From JAKAIY01 sp963809385 (lineage in GTDB: Bacteria; Chloroflexota; Ktedonobacteria; Ktedonobacterales; JADMIN01), in the NCBI GenBank assembly GCA_963809385.1, contig CAWEJL010000002.1:620001-684000 (forward strand): a DNA stretch of 64,000 nt. The letters are read 5' to 3'. Each line of letters starts with the position of its first letter. The first letter of the stretch is position 1. Shown in pieces: positions 1 through 8,813 of this stretch. Position numbers and translations under genes: made by a program. The notes below the pieces were generated by a model that had not been told where the DNA came from, ran no database searches, and worked only from the letters and a program-made list of their open reading frames with translations.

Positions 1-1465
1 AGGTTGGTCGTCAGCCAGTCCTGCGGGTCAGGGTAGTCCTCGATCCAGGCGGTCGCCTGGAATTGGACCAGATGATACGCCGAGACGCTTTGCAGCAAAC
101 CGCCGGTGTGCTGCTCCTGGATGGTGATCGGGTACTTCGGCATCGCCTTCAGCCACATCTGCTGCGCCGCCGCCGCCTCACTCGCCGCATCAACGTTGCT
201 CGGCGGAATCGTCAGGATCACTTTCGGGCACTTGCTGAAGTCCGTCGCCGTGCCGCACTTGGTATCCGTGGCGTAGGCGGTGGCCAACTGGTTGGCCATC
301 TGCGTGTCGCCGCTCAGGCTTTGCGTGCCATCTGGACCGGTCAGCGCCGGATTGTACCCCGGCATGCCGCTCGGCACGATGTGATTGGTCGCCTGCACCG
401 TCCCCTGCAGGACGTTGTTGGCCAGCGCCTGCTTATCCAGCGCGATGGCGAACGCCTGGCGCATGCGCACGTCGTTGAATGGCTTCATCGTCCAGTTCAT
501 CGCGTAGTAGTCGATCTGCTGGACGGCGATCTGGTGGAAGCCTAGGCGCGTCTTGGCCTTGGCCAGTTGCGAAGCGGGGGCGTAGCCCACATCGGCCTGA
601 CCAGCCAGATAGGCGTTGTACGCCAGGCTGGTGTCCTTGTAGAACGTCACGTCCACCTCACGCAGCTTCGGCTGCGTGCCCCAGAAGGCGGTGTTGCGCG
701 TGAGCACGAGGTGGCCGGTGTGGTCCCACTTGGTGACCTTGAACGAAGGTCGCCACCGAAGCCGCCATTGTCCACCAGGTGGTCGGTGTACTTGTTGCCG
801 TACTGCGAGATGAGCTGCTCCGGGACGGCATACGAGGTCGGATAGGTCATCGCGCTAAGGAAGTAGGTCGCTGGCGTGGCCAGCTGGATCTGCAGGGTCA
901 GGTCGTCAGGGGTGGTGATCGAGTCGCCGATCAGCGTCTGGATCGCGCCCTTGACCGCCGTGCCGTCGGCGGCGCAGGTCTCGCCGTTGAAGGCCGCCGC
1001 GTCTTTGACCGCGTACAGGTAGTAGGCGGCGCCGAAGGCGTTGCAGGGGTTCTCGGCGCGGTTCATGGAGTAGGCGTAGGTCTGCGAGGTGATCGCGGCG
1101 CCATCGCTCCACTTGAGGCCAGGTCTAAGCTTGAAAGTCCAAATCAAGCCGTCTGCGCTGACGCTCGGCAACGACTGCGCCGCCCACGCCATTGGCGTCA
1201 GATTCTTGTCGAGCACGATCAGACCCGGAAAAATGGCCTCGATGATGTTTACCGAAAGGGCGTCGGTCGCGTTCGGCGGGTCCAGAGTTTTGACATCAGT
1301 GATCCCTGCGCCCTGCAGGTGAATCACCAGCTGCGGGTCAGGGTAACATGGCCCCTGTTCGCACTCAGGAGCTGGGCCCATCCGACATCCGGCCATGAGC
1401 AGTACGAGAGCCATTCCCGCTAGCGGCATGATTGCCAGAACGGCGCTCGATATTCCTTTTCGCAT
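1..1465 (-). CDS. Peptide ABC transporter substrate-binding lipoprotein (SBP family 5), frame-broken and cut by window edge
   Basis: Family 5 solute-binding proteins are lipid-anchored outside the membrane and deliver oligopeptides or similar ligands to a permease. The start at 1465 (MRKGISS) opens a signal peptide ending in the lipobox LMAGC. Family features follow: LDPPNATDALS, then WTFKLRPGLKWSDGAAIT. The frame breaks near 745-755, where one base seems to be missing; the other frame resumes with VTKWDHTGHLVLTRN and stays open to base 1, passing YPDPQDW, a typical late family motif. No permease or ATPase genes are visible because the gene leaves the window. I read this as one real gene with a sequencing indel, although a young pseudogene is possible. 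Confidence 0.8.
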
Positions 1466-1831
1466 ACACCCGCCCCTTCGCAACCGTCCATGTCCACGCA
1501 GAACCACTCGCTCATGTGGCGATGACGCGTGCCGAGCATCCGTCGCTATCTAGCGGACGCGCGCCGTTGCGCCTGATTTACCCAAAGCGCGCTACCAGGC
1601 AAACGAAGCGGCGAGGCGTCACACCGTCCTGGCAACCAGCGGAGAACACACCCGCGCCATCCCACCGCACATATTCCTGGGTCACATTGAAGCTGCGCAC
1701 TCCCAGCTTCGAGGCCGCATAAACGGAGTCGGGTCTGTATGCGTGATTTTAAATATCTACGCAATGAGGCTGAAAAGCATCATATCGATCCTGATACGAT
1801 CGTTGACACACTCGTTCGAGGGGTAGCCAGC
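1466..1831. other. Intergenic stretch, no gene recognised
   Basis: About 370 bases between the start of the peptide-binding lipoprotein gene and the end of the HAD gene, both on the minus strand. It should hold the lipoprotein promoter. I see an AT-richer patch around 1740-1800 but no confident -35/-10 pair, RNA gene or repeat. Confidence 0.5.
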
Positions 1832-2569
1832 TTACGCCGCGCTCCATAATGGCAGTCCCGCAAGCTCGGTCAGATCGGCGACGGCGTGCGTCGGGTTGTG
1901 AGCGCGCAGATCGGTCAGCGTATGCGAGGGGCCAGTCGCCACCGCGATGACCCGCAACCCGCTCGCACGGCCACAGGCGATATCCGCCGGGGTATCGCCA
2001 ATAATCCAGGACTGCACGCCGCGCCCAGGCCCCAGCGCCCGCGCGGCGCGCGCCAGCGCCAGCGGCGGCAGCGCGTCGCGGTCCTCCGCCTCATCGCCGA
2101 ACGCGCCAATCCAGGGTAGTGGATCCGGAGCGCCCGCCACGCGGAAGCGCTCCACCAGCCCGGCGGCGCGCAGCTTGGCCCACGCGAGCCGCTGGATGTT
2201 GCCCGTCACCAGCCCGAGCGCGGCGCCATGGCCCGCCAGCCAGTCCAGCGCCTCCGCCGCATGTGGCGTGAGATAGGCGCTCAGATCAGCGGGAACAGTC
2301 CGCTCATAGACCTCAGCGGCGACGGTGAAGAATGCGGGCAGGCGCAGCGTGATAGCGCCATCGCTGATGCCGGCGGCGCGCAGCGCTCGCCGCGCGATGG
2401 CGCTATCGGTCATGCCCGCCGTCTGACCGAGATCGGATGGCGATATTGAAACGCAATAGACGGCGCGCGCCGCCGCGCAGAGCGCTTGCCGGTGAACCGG
2501 GGGCGCCCCGCGCAGCAGCGTGCCGTCAATATCGAACAAGAACAGGCTTTTCGCCGCTGGTGTACGCAT
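1832..2569 (-). CDS. HAD-superfamily hydrolase (phosphoglycolate phosphatase-like)
   Basis: A soluble phosphatase of the haloacid dehalogenase superfamily, probably acting on a small phosphorylated metabolite; the substrate cannot be read from sequence. Motif I is FLFDIDGTLL with the nucleophile and acid/base Asp, motif II is VTGN, and motif IV is IIGDTPADI, where the acidic residues bind Mg2+. About 245 residues with a helical cap between motifs I and II fits subfamily IA. The start MRTPAAKS at 2569 is chosen because it lies just before motif I; the frame is open upstream but overlaps the preceding gene. It follows the DHA2 exporter gene by 20 bases, so they are probably cotranscribed. Confidence 0.85.
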   Translation of the reverse strand: MRTPAAKSLFLFDIDGTLLRGAPPVHRQALCAAARAVYCVSISPSDLGQTAGMTDSAIARRALRAAGISDGAITLRLPAFFTVAAEVYERTVPADLSAYLTPHAAEALDWLAGHGAALGLVTGNIQRLAWAKLRAAGLVERFRVAGAPDPLPWIGAFGDEAEDRDALPPLALARAARALGPGRGVQSWIIGDTPADIACGRASGLRVIAVATGPSHTLTDLRAHNPTHAVADLTELAGLPLWSAA

Positions 2570-2589
2570 GTTCAGGAAAACAACCTCAC

Positions 2590-4224
2590 TCAATGCGCCG
2601 TGACGGGCGCGGCGGACTGCTCGCCAGTGTTTTCTGGCCCGGCGGACGCTGGGCTGCGGCCCACCCACTTCGCGGGCCAGCCCGGCAGGAAGAAGCCTAG
2701 CGCCATCGCCAGCAGCGCAAAGTAGAACGTCAGCTTGTACGCCTGCTCGTACCCCGCGATGCTCTCGGAGCAGGCCTGGTCAATCAGCGCCTGCGTGGGC
2801 AGTCCGGACGGCGCGCCGCCTGGAATCGGCGGAATCGCCGGAATCTTCACGCCGCAGAGGCCATTGCTCTTGAACTGATCGGCGATCTGCTGGACGAACG
2901 GGTTGGGCGCCGTCGTGGCCGCCGTCGTGACGCTCTGGAACTGCGACTCGAAGCTCTTGACCGGCGTCGAGAGCGTACTAACCAGCACAGTGGCGAGCAC
3001 CGCCACTCCGATTGACTGTACCACCTGCCGCGTCGCGTTGGAAAGCGACGATGCGCGTGAGACCTCGCGACCCGGCACGCGCGAGAGCGCCGTCACCAGC
3101 GTCGTCTGCACCGTCAGACCCAGCGCGACGCCGCGCAGGACCAGGAGAAAGATGATGAACGTGATCGGGGTGTCCGCGCCAAGCTGCGAGAACTGCCAGG
3201 TATTCACCGCCAGCAGGCCAAAGCCCACCACGGCGATTACGCGCGGGCCAAACAGGTCATAGAGCCGGCCCGAGAACGGCGCGACGATGCCCGACGCGAT
3301 CGCCAGCGGCAGCAGGATCAGGCCCGTCTCGAACGCCGACTTGCCGCGCAGGGTCTGGAGGTAGAGCGGCAGCAGGAACTCAGCGCCGAAGAGCGCCAGC
3401 ACGCTCACCCAGCCCACCACAGTCGCCAGTGTGAACACAGGTATGCTGAACAACCGCAGATTCAGCAACGGCTCCGGTGCGACGAACAGCTCGATCAGCG
3501 TGAACGCCAGCAGGCTGACCCCGCCCACGATGAAGGCGATCACGACGTGCTGTGAGTTCCAGCCATCGCTCGAAGCGACAGAGGCGGCGTAGAGCACAGC
3601 TCCAAAGCCAAGGGTCGAGGTGATAAAGCCCAGGAGATCAAAGCGCGGCGCGCGCTCCGCCTTGCGCTCACGCAGCCAGAGCGAGGCCAGCGTAAAGCCG
3701 AGGATGCCAATCGGGATATTGATGAAGAAGATCCAGCGCCAGTTACCCGCGTCCACCAGCGCCCCGCCCAGGATCGGCCCCATCGCTGGCGCGACGACCA
3801 GCGCGATGCCGAAGACGCCGAACGCCAGCCCCTGCTCGGCGGCGGTGAACGCGCCGAAGAGCAGCGCCGTCCCCAGCGGTAGCGCCAGTCCTCCGCCCAG
3901 CCCTTGCAGCGCGCGCGCCGCCACCAGCAGGCCCAGTGATGGCGAGACGCCGCAGATCGCCGACCCGATCACGAAGAACGCCAGCCCCGCCACATACGTC
4001 CGCTTGATGCCGAAGCGGTCCGCCAGGTAGGCAGAGAGCGGCGTGCTAATTCCCAGCGCCATCACATAGACGCTGATGATCCACTGCGAATCAGAGAGAC
4101 CAGCGTTGAACTCCGCGCGCAGCGTCGGGAACGCCACGTTGACGACCGTCGTATCGAGAATGACCATGAACAGGCCAAAGATGACCGAGATGAGGACCCG
4201 CCACTTATACTCGAGACCGCGCAT
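2590..4224 (-). CDS. MFS transporter, DHA2 (EmrB/QacA) 14-TM drug efflux family
   Basis: A proton-driven exporter in the cytoplasmic membrane, 544 residues with about 14 hydrophobic segments. Signatures seen: DTTVVNVAFPTL in TM1 (motif D1 of the DHA2 family), LADRFGIKR in loop 2-3 (motif A), and APAMGPILGGAL in TM5 (motif C of antiporters). The loop before the last TM carries a Cys pair (LCGVK and QACSES), which is unusual. The gene starts at 4224, about 50 bases below two palindromic sites (4274-4314), so ligand-responsive repression is likely. A HAD gene follows closely. The drug or metabolite exported is unknown. Confidence 0.9.
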   Translation of the reverse strand: MRGLEYKWRVLISVIFGLFMVILDTTVVNVAFPTLRAEFNAGLSDSQWIISVYVMALGISTPLSAYLADRFGIKRTYVAGLAFFVIGSAICGVSPSLGLLVAARALQGLGGGLALPLGTALLFGAFTAAEQGLAFGVFGIALVVAPAMGPILGGALVDAGNWRWIFFINIPIGILGFTLASLWLRERKAERAPRFDLLGFITSTLGFGAVLYAASVASSDGWNSQHVVIAFIVGGVSLLAFTLIELFVAPEPLLNLRLFSIPVFTLATVVGWVSVLALFGAEFLLPLYLQTLRGKSAFETGLILLPLAIASGIVAPFSGRLYDLFGPRVIAVVGFGLLAVNTWQFSQLGADTPITFIIFLLVLRGVALGLTVQTTLVTALSRVPGREVSRASSLSNATRQVVQSIGVAVLATVLVSTLSTPVKSFESQFQSVTTAATTAPNPFVQQIADQFKSNGLCGVKIPAIPPIPGGAPSGLPTQALIDQACSESIAGYEQAYKLTFYFALLAMALGFFLPGWPAKWVGRSPASAGPENTGEQSAAPVTAH

Positions 4225-4273
4225 TCCGCTGCACTCCCCTCCACTGCGATCGCTCCCATGCGAGCAACCGAAT

Positions 4274-4314
4274 AGTATATCGCTTGATACAGAGAGACTA
4301 TATCAAGCGATATA
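4274..4314 (-). promoter_or_regulatory. Paired palindromic operator with embedded -10 for the DHA2 exporter gene
   Basis: Two sites of form TATATC-N4-GATAYA lie at 4276-4291 and 4299-4314, centres 23 bp apart (about two helical turns). They are also mirror images, so the stretch forms a long inverted repeat. A minus-strand TATACT (4274-4279) overlaps the inner site and could be the -10 box, so a bound dimer would block RNA polymerase. The arrangement suits a PadR, MarR or TetR-type repressor; no such gene adjoins it, so the family is a guess. Confidence 0.7.
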
Positions 4315-4406
4315 GGGGCAAATGCAAGAGACAGGGAGAGACGAAGTCGCCCGCCCTCCAGCGTTCATGCCGGAAGGCGGGCGGTGTTCATGCGTCTCAG
4401 CTGGGG

Positions 4407-7232
4407 CTAGCCAAGCTGGCTGGCGACCAGCTCCCCCACGACGCGCAGGGCTTCGGGGGCGGCGTCGAGGCTCTTGCCGCCACCCTGGGCGAGGTCAGGA
4501 CGGCCGCCGCCCTTCCCGCCGAGGCGGGCGCCCAGCTCCCCGGCGATCTTCCGGGCGTCCACCCCGCGGGCCGTCAGGGCGGGGTCCACCATCACGATGA
4601 ACCGGGCCTGATCGCCGTTCGCCCAGACCAGCGCCACCACCGCCGGGCCGGTCCTCGCGCGAACGGTATCGCTCAGCGCGCGAAGGGCCTCGTCCTCCGT
4701 CACTGAGGTCACGCCAGCTACGACCGGGACGTCCCTCACCCGGACGGCTGAAGCGGCCAGCCGGTCGGCCTCCGCGTGCGCCTGGGCGCGCCTCGCCGCC
4801 GCCAGCTCGCGCCGGGCCCCGGCCAGCTCCTCCTGGAACTGCTCCACGCGCGTCATCACCTCGTCGGGCTGGGCGCGCATGCGGGCGCTCACCGCCGTCA
4901 GCAGGTCGCTGCGGCCGCGCAGGAATGAATCGGCGGTTATTCCGGTCAGCGCTTCGATACGGCGCGTGCCCGCCGCGACGCTCGTCTCCTGTGTCGTCAG
5001 ATACAGGCCGATCTGTCCGGTCGCCGCTACGTGCGTCCCGCCGCACAGCTCCTTGCTCGGCCCCATCGTCACGACGCGGACCGTATCGCCGTACTTCTCG
5101 CTGAACAGGGCCATCGCGCCGGTCGCCATAGCTTCTTTGTACGGCATCGCCTGCGTCGTCACGGGCAGGTCTTCGAGCACCCATGCGCTCACGCGGCGGT
5201 CCACCTCGCGCAGCTCCTCGGTCGTGATCGGACGGTTCAGACTGAAATCGAACCGGAGCCGGTCTTCGGCCACGAGGCTGCCGCGCTGGTTCACCTGCTC
5301 GCCGAAGATGTCCTTCAGCGCGCGGTGCAGCAGATGCGTCGCGCTGTGGTTGCGCATGATCGCGCGGCGCCGGTCGGCGCTCACCTGGGCGCGAATCGGA
5401 GAACCCACCCTCAGGCTGCCCTCCGTCATCTCGCCGAAATGCACCGTGAGGCCGGGCACGGGGCGCTGCGTGTCCACCACCTGGAATGCGCCCCGCTCGC
5501 TGCTCAACACGCCCTGGTCCCCTTGCTGGCCGCCCATTTCCGGGTAGAACGGCGTCCGCGCCAGCACGATCGCCGCGCTTTCGGGGGCCGTCGCCATGTC
5601 CACCGGCTGGCCGTTCACTAAAATGGCCACGATCTCGCTCTCGTCCGCCACGCCCGCGTAGCCGCTGAAGACCGTCTCGGGCAGGACCTTCACTAGATTG
5701 GTCCACGCCTCTTCCCCCTTCTCGCGCTGGAACGGGCTCGCTCCGCGAGCCCGCACGCGCTGTTTGTCCATCTCATCATCAAAGCCCACACGGTCAATCA
5801 GCATGCCGCGCTCGGCGACGACCTCCTCCGTCAGCTCCAGCGGGAAGCCGTGGCTATCGTAGAGGCGGAAGGCCACCTGCCCAGGCAGAACCTTCTTGCC
5901 CTCAGTCTCCAGCCGCGCCAGCTCGCGCTCCAACAGATTCAGCCCGGCGGTGAGCGTCTGGTTGAACTTGCGCTCTTCCATGCTCAGCACATCCACGATC
6001 TGGTCGCGCCGCCGCACCAGCTCGGTATAGTGGCCGCCCATCTGCTGGATCACGGCATCCGCCACATCCGCCAGGAACGGCTTGTCCAGGCCCAACACCT
6101 TGCCGAAGCGCACCGCGCGCCGCAGCACCCGGCGGAAGACGTAGCCCCGCCCGGTATTGCTCGGCAGCACGCCATCGCCCGCCATGAACACCAGCCCGCG
6201 CACGTGGTCGGCGACCACCCGCAGCGCGCGGTCGTGGTCGTGGTTGACACCAAACTTCAGCCCGGCCAGTCCCGCGACCGCGTCCATCAGCGTGCGGAAA
6301 ATGTCTGTGTCATACATGGACTCTTTGCGCTGCAGGACGGACGCCAGCCGCTCCAGCCCCATGCCGGTGTCAATGTTGGGCAGCTTGAGCGGCGTGCGGA
6401 CACCGTTCTCGTCCTGGTAATACTGCATGAAGACCAGGTTCCAGATTTCGAGGTACCGGTCGCAGCGGTCGCAGCCCGGCGCGCAATCCGCCTCACCGCA
6501 GCCCAGTTCCGCGCCACGGTCGAAGTAGATCTCCGAGTCGGGGCCGCAAGGGCCGCGATCACCGGGAGGGCCCCACCAGTTGTCGTCGAGCCGCGTGATG
6601 CTATCCGCCGGAATGCCGGTGGTCTCCTCCCAGTAGCCCGGCGACTCCGCATCGTCGCCATGCACGGTGGGATACAGCCGCTCGCCGGGAATCTTGAAGA
6701 CCTGCGTCAGCAGCTCCCACGCGAACTGGATCGCCTCGCGCTTGAAATAGTCGCCGACCGAGAAATTGCCCAACATCTCGAAGAACGTCAGATGCGATGT
6801 GTCGCCCACCTCGTCAATGTCGGTGGTGCGGTAGCACTTCTGTACGGTCGTCAGCCGCTTGCTGGGCGCCTGCTCCTGGCCAAGGAAATACGGGATCATC
6901 TGCTGCATGCCGGCCGTGGTCAGCAGCAGTGTCTTGTCATTGGGGATCAGCGACGAGCTGGCCATGCGCTGGTGGCCCTTCTCCTCGAAGAAGCGCAGGT
7001 AGCGCTCGCGAATCTCGGCGCCTGTCAGGTTGAGCATCCCCGCGAGGCCATCACCGCTATCGCCGCCCATAGCGGCCTGGGGAGCCTTGGCGGCCTTCGC
7101 AGCGCGCGCGGCGGCGGAACGTGCGGACGGCCGCGCGCTCGACGCGGACCGCGCCGACTGGGGAGTAGTGGTGGGCCGGGTGGCCCGCTGCTTTCCCGTC
7201 ATGTCGTTAGACTGCGATTGCTTCCCAGGCAT
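4407..7232 (-). CDS. alaS: Alanyl-tRNA synthetase with Ala/Arg/Ser-rich N-terminal extension
   Basis: Charges tRNA-Ala in the cytoplasm. The protein has 941 residues against about 870-880 usual. The class II core begins near residue 66 (LNLTGAEIRERYLRFFEEKGH, start of the usual family alignment). The editing domain has HSATH near residue 628 and CGGTH near 729, the two halves of the zinc/editing site. A coiled region and a C-terminal DHHA1-like domain (GGKGGGRPDLAQGGG) follow. The first 65 residues are a low-complexity basic Ala/Ser/Arg tail. The start at 7232 is preferred because AGGTGAGG lies seven bases upstream; Met66 (7037) would give a conventional protein but lacks as good a ribosome site. 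Confidence 0.97.
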   Translation of the reverse strand: MPGKQSQSNDMTGKQRATRPTTTPQSARSASSARPSARSAAARAAKAAKAPQAAMGGDSGDGLAGMLNLTGAEIRERYLRFFEEKGHQRMASSSLIPNDKTLLLTTAGMQQMIPYFLGQEQAPSKRLTTVQKCYRTTDIDEVGDTSHLTFFEMLGNFSVGDYFKREAIQFAWELLTQVFKIPGERLYPTVHGDDAESPGYWEETTGIPADSITRLDDNWWGPPGDRGPCGPDSEIYFDRGAELGCGEADCAPGCDRCDRYLEIWNLVFMQYYQDENGVRTPLKLPNIDTGMGLERLASVLQRKESMYDTDIFRTLMDAVAGLAGLKFGVNHDHDRALRVVADHVRGLVFMAGDGVLPSNTGRGYVFRRVLRRAVRFGKVLGLDKPFLADVADAVIQQMGGHYTELVRRRDQIVDVLSMEERKFNQTLTAGLNLLERELARLETEGKKVLPGQVAFRLYDSHGFPLELTEEVVAERGMLIDRVGFDDEMDKQRVRARGASPFQREKGEEAWTNLVKVLPETVFSGYAGVADESEIVAILVNGQPVDMATAPESAAIVLARTPFYPEMGGQQGDQGVLSSERGAFQVVDTQRPVPGLTVHFGEMTEGSLRVGSPIRAQVSADRRRAIMRNHSATHLLHRALKDIFGEQVNQRGSLVAEDRLRFDFSLNRPITTEELREVDRRVSAWVLEDLPVTTQAMPYKEAMATGAMALFSEKYGDTVRVVTMGPSKELCGGTHVAATGQIGLYLTTQETSVAAGTRRIEALTGITADSFLRGRSDLLTAVSARMRAQPDEVMTRVEQFQEELAGARRELAAARRAQAHAEADRLAASAVRVRDVPVVAGVTSVTEDEALRALSDTVRARTGPAVVALVWANGDQARFIVMVDPALTARGVDARKIAGELGARLGGKGGGRPDLAQGGGKSLDAAPEALRVVGELVASQLG

Positions 7233-7674
7233 CGTGACGCCTCACCTTACCTCCGCGCGCAGGCCGTTCAGTGGTACCGCGCGCCCGCTCGCGCCGGGAT
7301 GTTCCAGCGGCGCGAGAGCCGACCTCTTGCGAGGTCATACAGATACGAAAGGCGCCGTCACATCTTTCATCAGAGAACGACGGCGCTCAAACGCAGTATA
7401 CACCCGCGCGCTCCCGCCTGCCAGCGCGCCCGGACTGGCGCCAGCCGGGCGGCGATCACAGTGTCTCAACAAACATAGGGTCGGCGTTGACAGTAATAGC
7501 GAGCAAAATCCATAACTGACGCAAGAAGCGCCCTCGTAGGCCCCGCCCGCATACAGCGGCGCACGCGCCACTCACGGATGGAGCCAAAACGCCCTGGCCA
7601 ACCGCCCAACCGAGTCACGAGGCGCCCCTTGGGATGAAGCGATGCAACCAGGCAGGCGTCATGCGGGGTTGGGC
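7233..7674. other. alaS upstream region with a GCAA-tetraloop hairpin
   Basis: This gap lies between divergent alaS and the thiamine operon. On the minus strand a TATACT-like box sits near 7397-7402, and a short perfect hairpin GACCTC-GCAA-GAGGTC lies at 7321-7336 in the presumed alaS leader. I could not match the leader to a T-box or any known riboswitch. Confidence 0.4.
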
Positions 7675-7704
7675 TTGACGTTAGGTTGGGGCGCATGGTA
7701 TGGG
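7675..7704 (+). promoter_or_regulatory. Candidate promoter of the thiamine-precursor transport operon
   Basis: TTGACG at 7675-7680 and TATGGG at 7699-7704 are separated by 18 bases, about 50 bases before the riboswitch. The -10 is weak but the position fits. The same TATGGGTACAA-type string recurs upstream of the histidine kinase near 43944. Confidence 0.45.
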
Positions 7705-7756
7705 TACAAGAGACAACCGCATGACATGTGTGACAAACAAGACATGTAACCGCAAC

Positions 7757-7851
<95 letters not shown>

Positions 7852-7900
7852 AACCTGGGATGATGTCGCCTGACATCCGCCCACCGGGAGTGAGGCTTTC

Positions 7901-7934
7901 AGGGCGCTGGCGTGTATTGGCCGGCGCCCTTTCT
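7901..7934 (+). terminator. Riboswitch-controlled intrinsic terminator
   Basis: AGGGCGCTGGC pairs with GCCGGCGCCCT across an 8-base loop (one T-G wobble) and is followed by TTTCT. It sits 50 bases after the TPP aptamer and before thiZ, the expected place for the expression platform. Confidence 0.8.
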
Positions 7935-8020
7935 CGTGATGGCGAGAGCGTGGCTCCGGCGGGAAATGGAGCGCGCCGATGGCCAGCCAGCGAGAGCGCG
8001 CCGCGCTGGACGTGACAGCG

Positions 8021-8813
8021 ATGGAGCCGCTGCTGCGCGTCAGCGATGTGCGCAAGACGTATGTGGGGCCGCGCGGCGAGCGGGTAGAGGCGCTGGCGGG
8101 CGTCAGCCTGACGGTGGCCAGCGGCGAACTGGTGGCGCTGGTCGGGCCGAGCGGCTGCGGCAAGTCCACGCTGCTCTCGATCATCGCCGGGCTGGAGGAG
8201 CCGGACGGCGGCGAGGTGGCGCTGCGGCGGCGATCCGCGCGCGCGGCGGCTGGGCCAGGTCAGCTACATGCCGCAGCGCGACCTGCTGCTGCCCTGGCGC
8301 GACGCGCTGGGCAACGCCATCGCCGGGTTGCAGGTCCAGGGCGTTCCCCGCGCCGAGGCTGAGCGCCACGCCCGCAGCCTCTTCGCCACCTTCGGCCTGA
8401 GCGGCTTCGAGCGCGCCTACCCGCCCGCGCTCTCCGGCGGCATGCGCCAGCGGGTGGCCTTCGCGCGCACGGCGCTGGTCACGCGCGACCTGATGCTGCT
8501 GGATGAGCCGTTCGGCGCGCTCGACGCGCTGACCCGCGCGGAGCTCCGGCGCTGGCTGGCGGAGATCTGGGGCAAGCTCGGCGCGACCTGCCTGCTGGTG
8601 ACGCATGACGTGGACGAGGCGCTGCTGCTCGCTAACCGCATCTACGCGCTGACCCCGCGCCCAGGCCGCGTCGCGCTGGAGCGGACGGTCCCGCTGCCCG
8701 GCGCGCGCAACCCCGCCGACCTCGCCCGCCCGGAGATGGTGGCGCTGAAGGCTGAGCTCCTCGCCGCGCTGGAGGGCGAGCATGCCAGCGCCGGGACAGG
8801 AGACGCGCGATGA
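8021..8813 (+). CDS. thiZ: Thiamine-precursor ABC transporter ATPase (ThiZ-like), one frame break
   Basis: Energises uptake of a pyrimidine thiamine precursor with ThiX and ThiY. The first part has Walker A GPSGCGKST; the frame then shifts near 8225-8245 by one apparently extra base. The second frame continues RRLGQVSYMPQRDLLLPW (Q-loop), the signature LSGGMRQRVAFARTAL, Walker B LMLLDEPFGALDALTR and the switch His in VTHDVDEA. The domain order across the join is complete, so I treat it as one gene. The start at 8021 (MEPLLRVSDV) matches the family; an in-frame ATG at 7979 is possible. Its stop overlaps the thiX start (ATGA). The riboswitch upstream supports the substrate call. Confidence 0.85.

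Noticed and set aside
7268..7285. T-box-like GTGGTACCGCG string near alaS
   Set aside because: It matches the T-box core but on the plus strand, opposite to alaS, and no plus-strand gene follows that a T-box would control. No specifier stem was found.
5850..7478. Long open frame of 542 codons antisense to alaS
   Set aside because: It lies opposite a certain gene; high GC produces long antisense frames. Its composition (Leu/Arg/Gln/His) has no family pattern.
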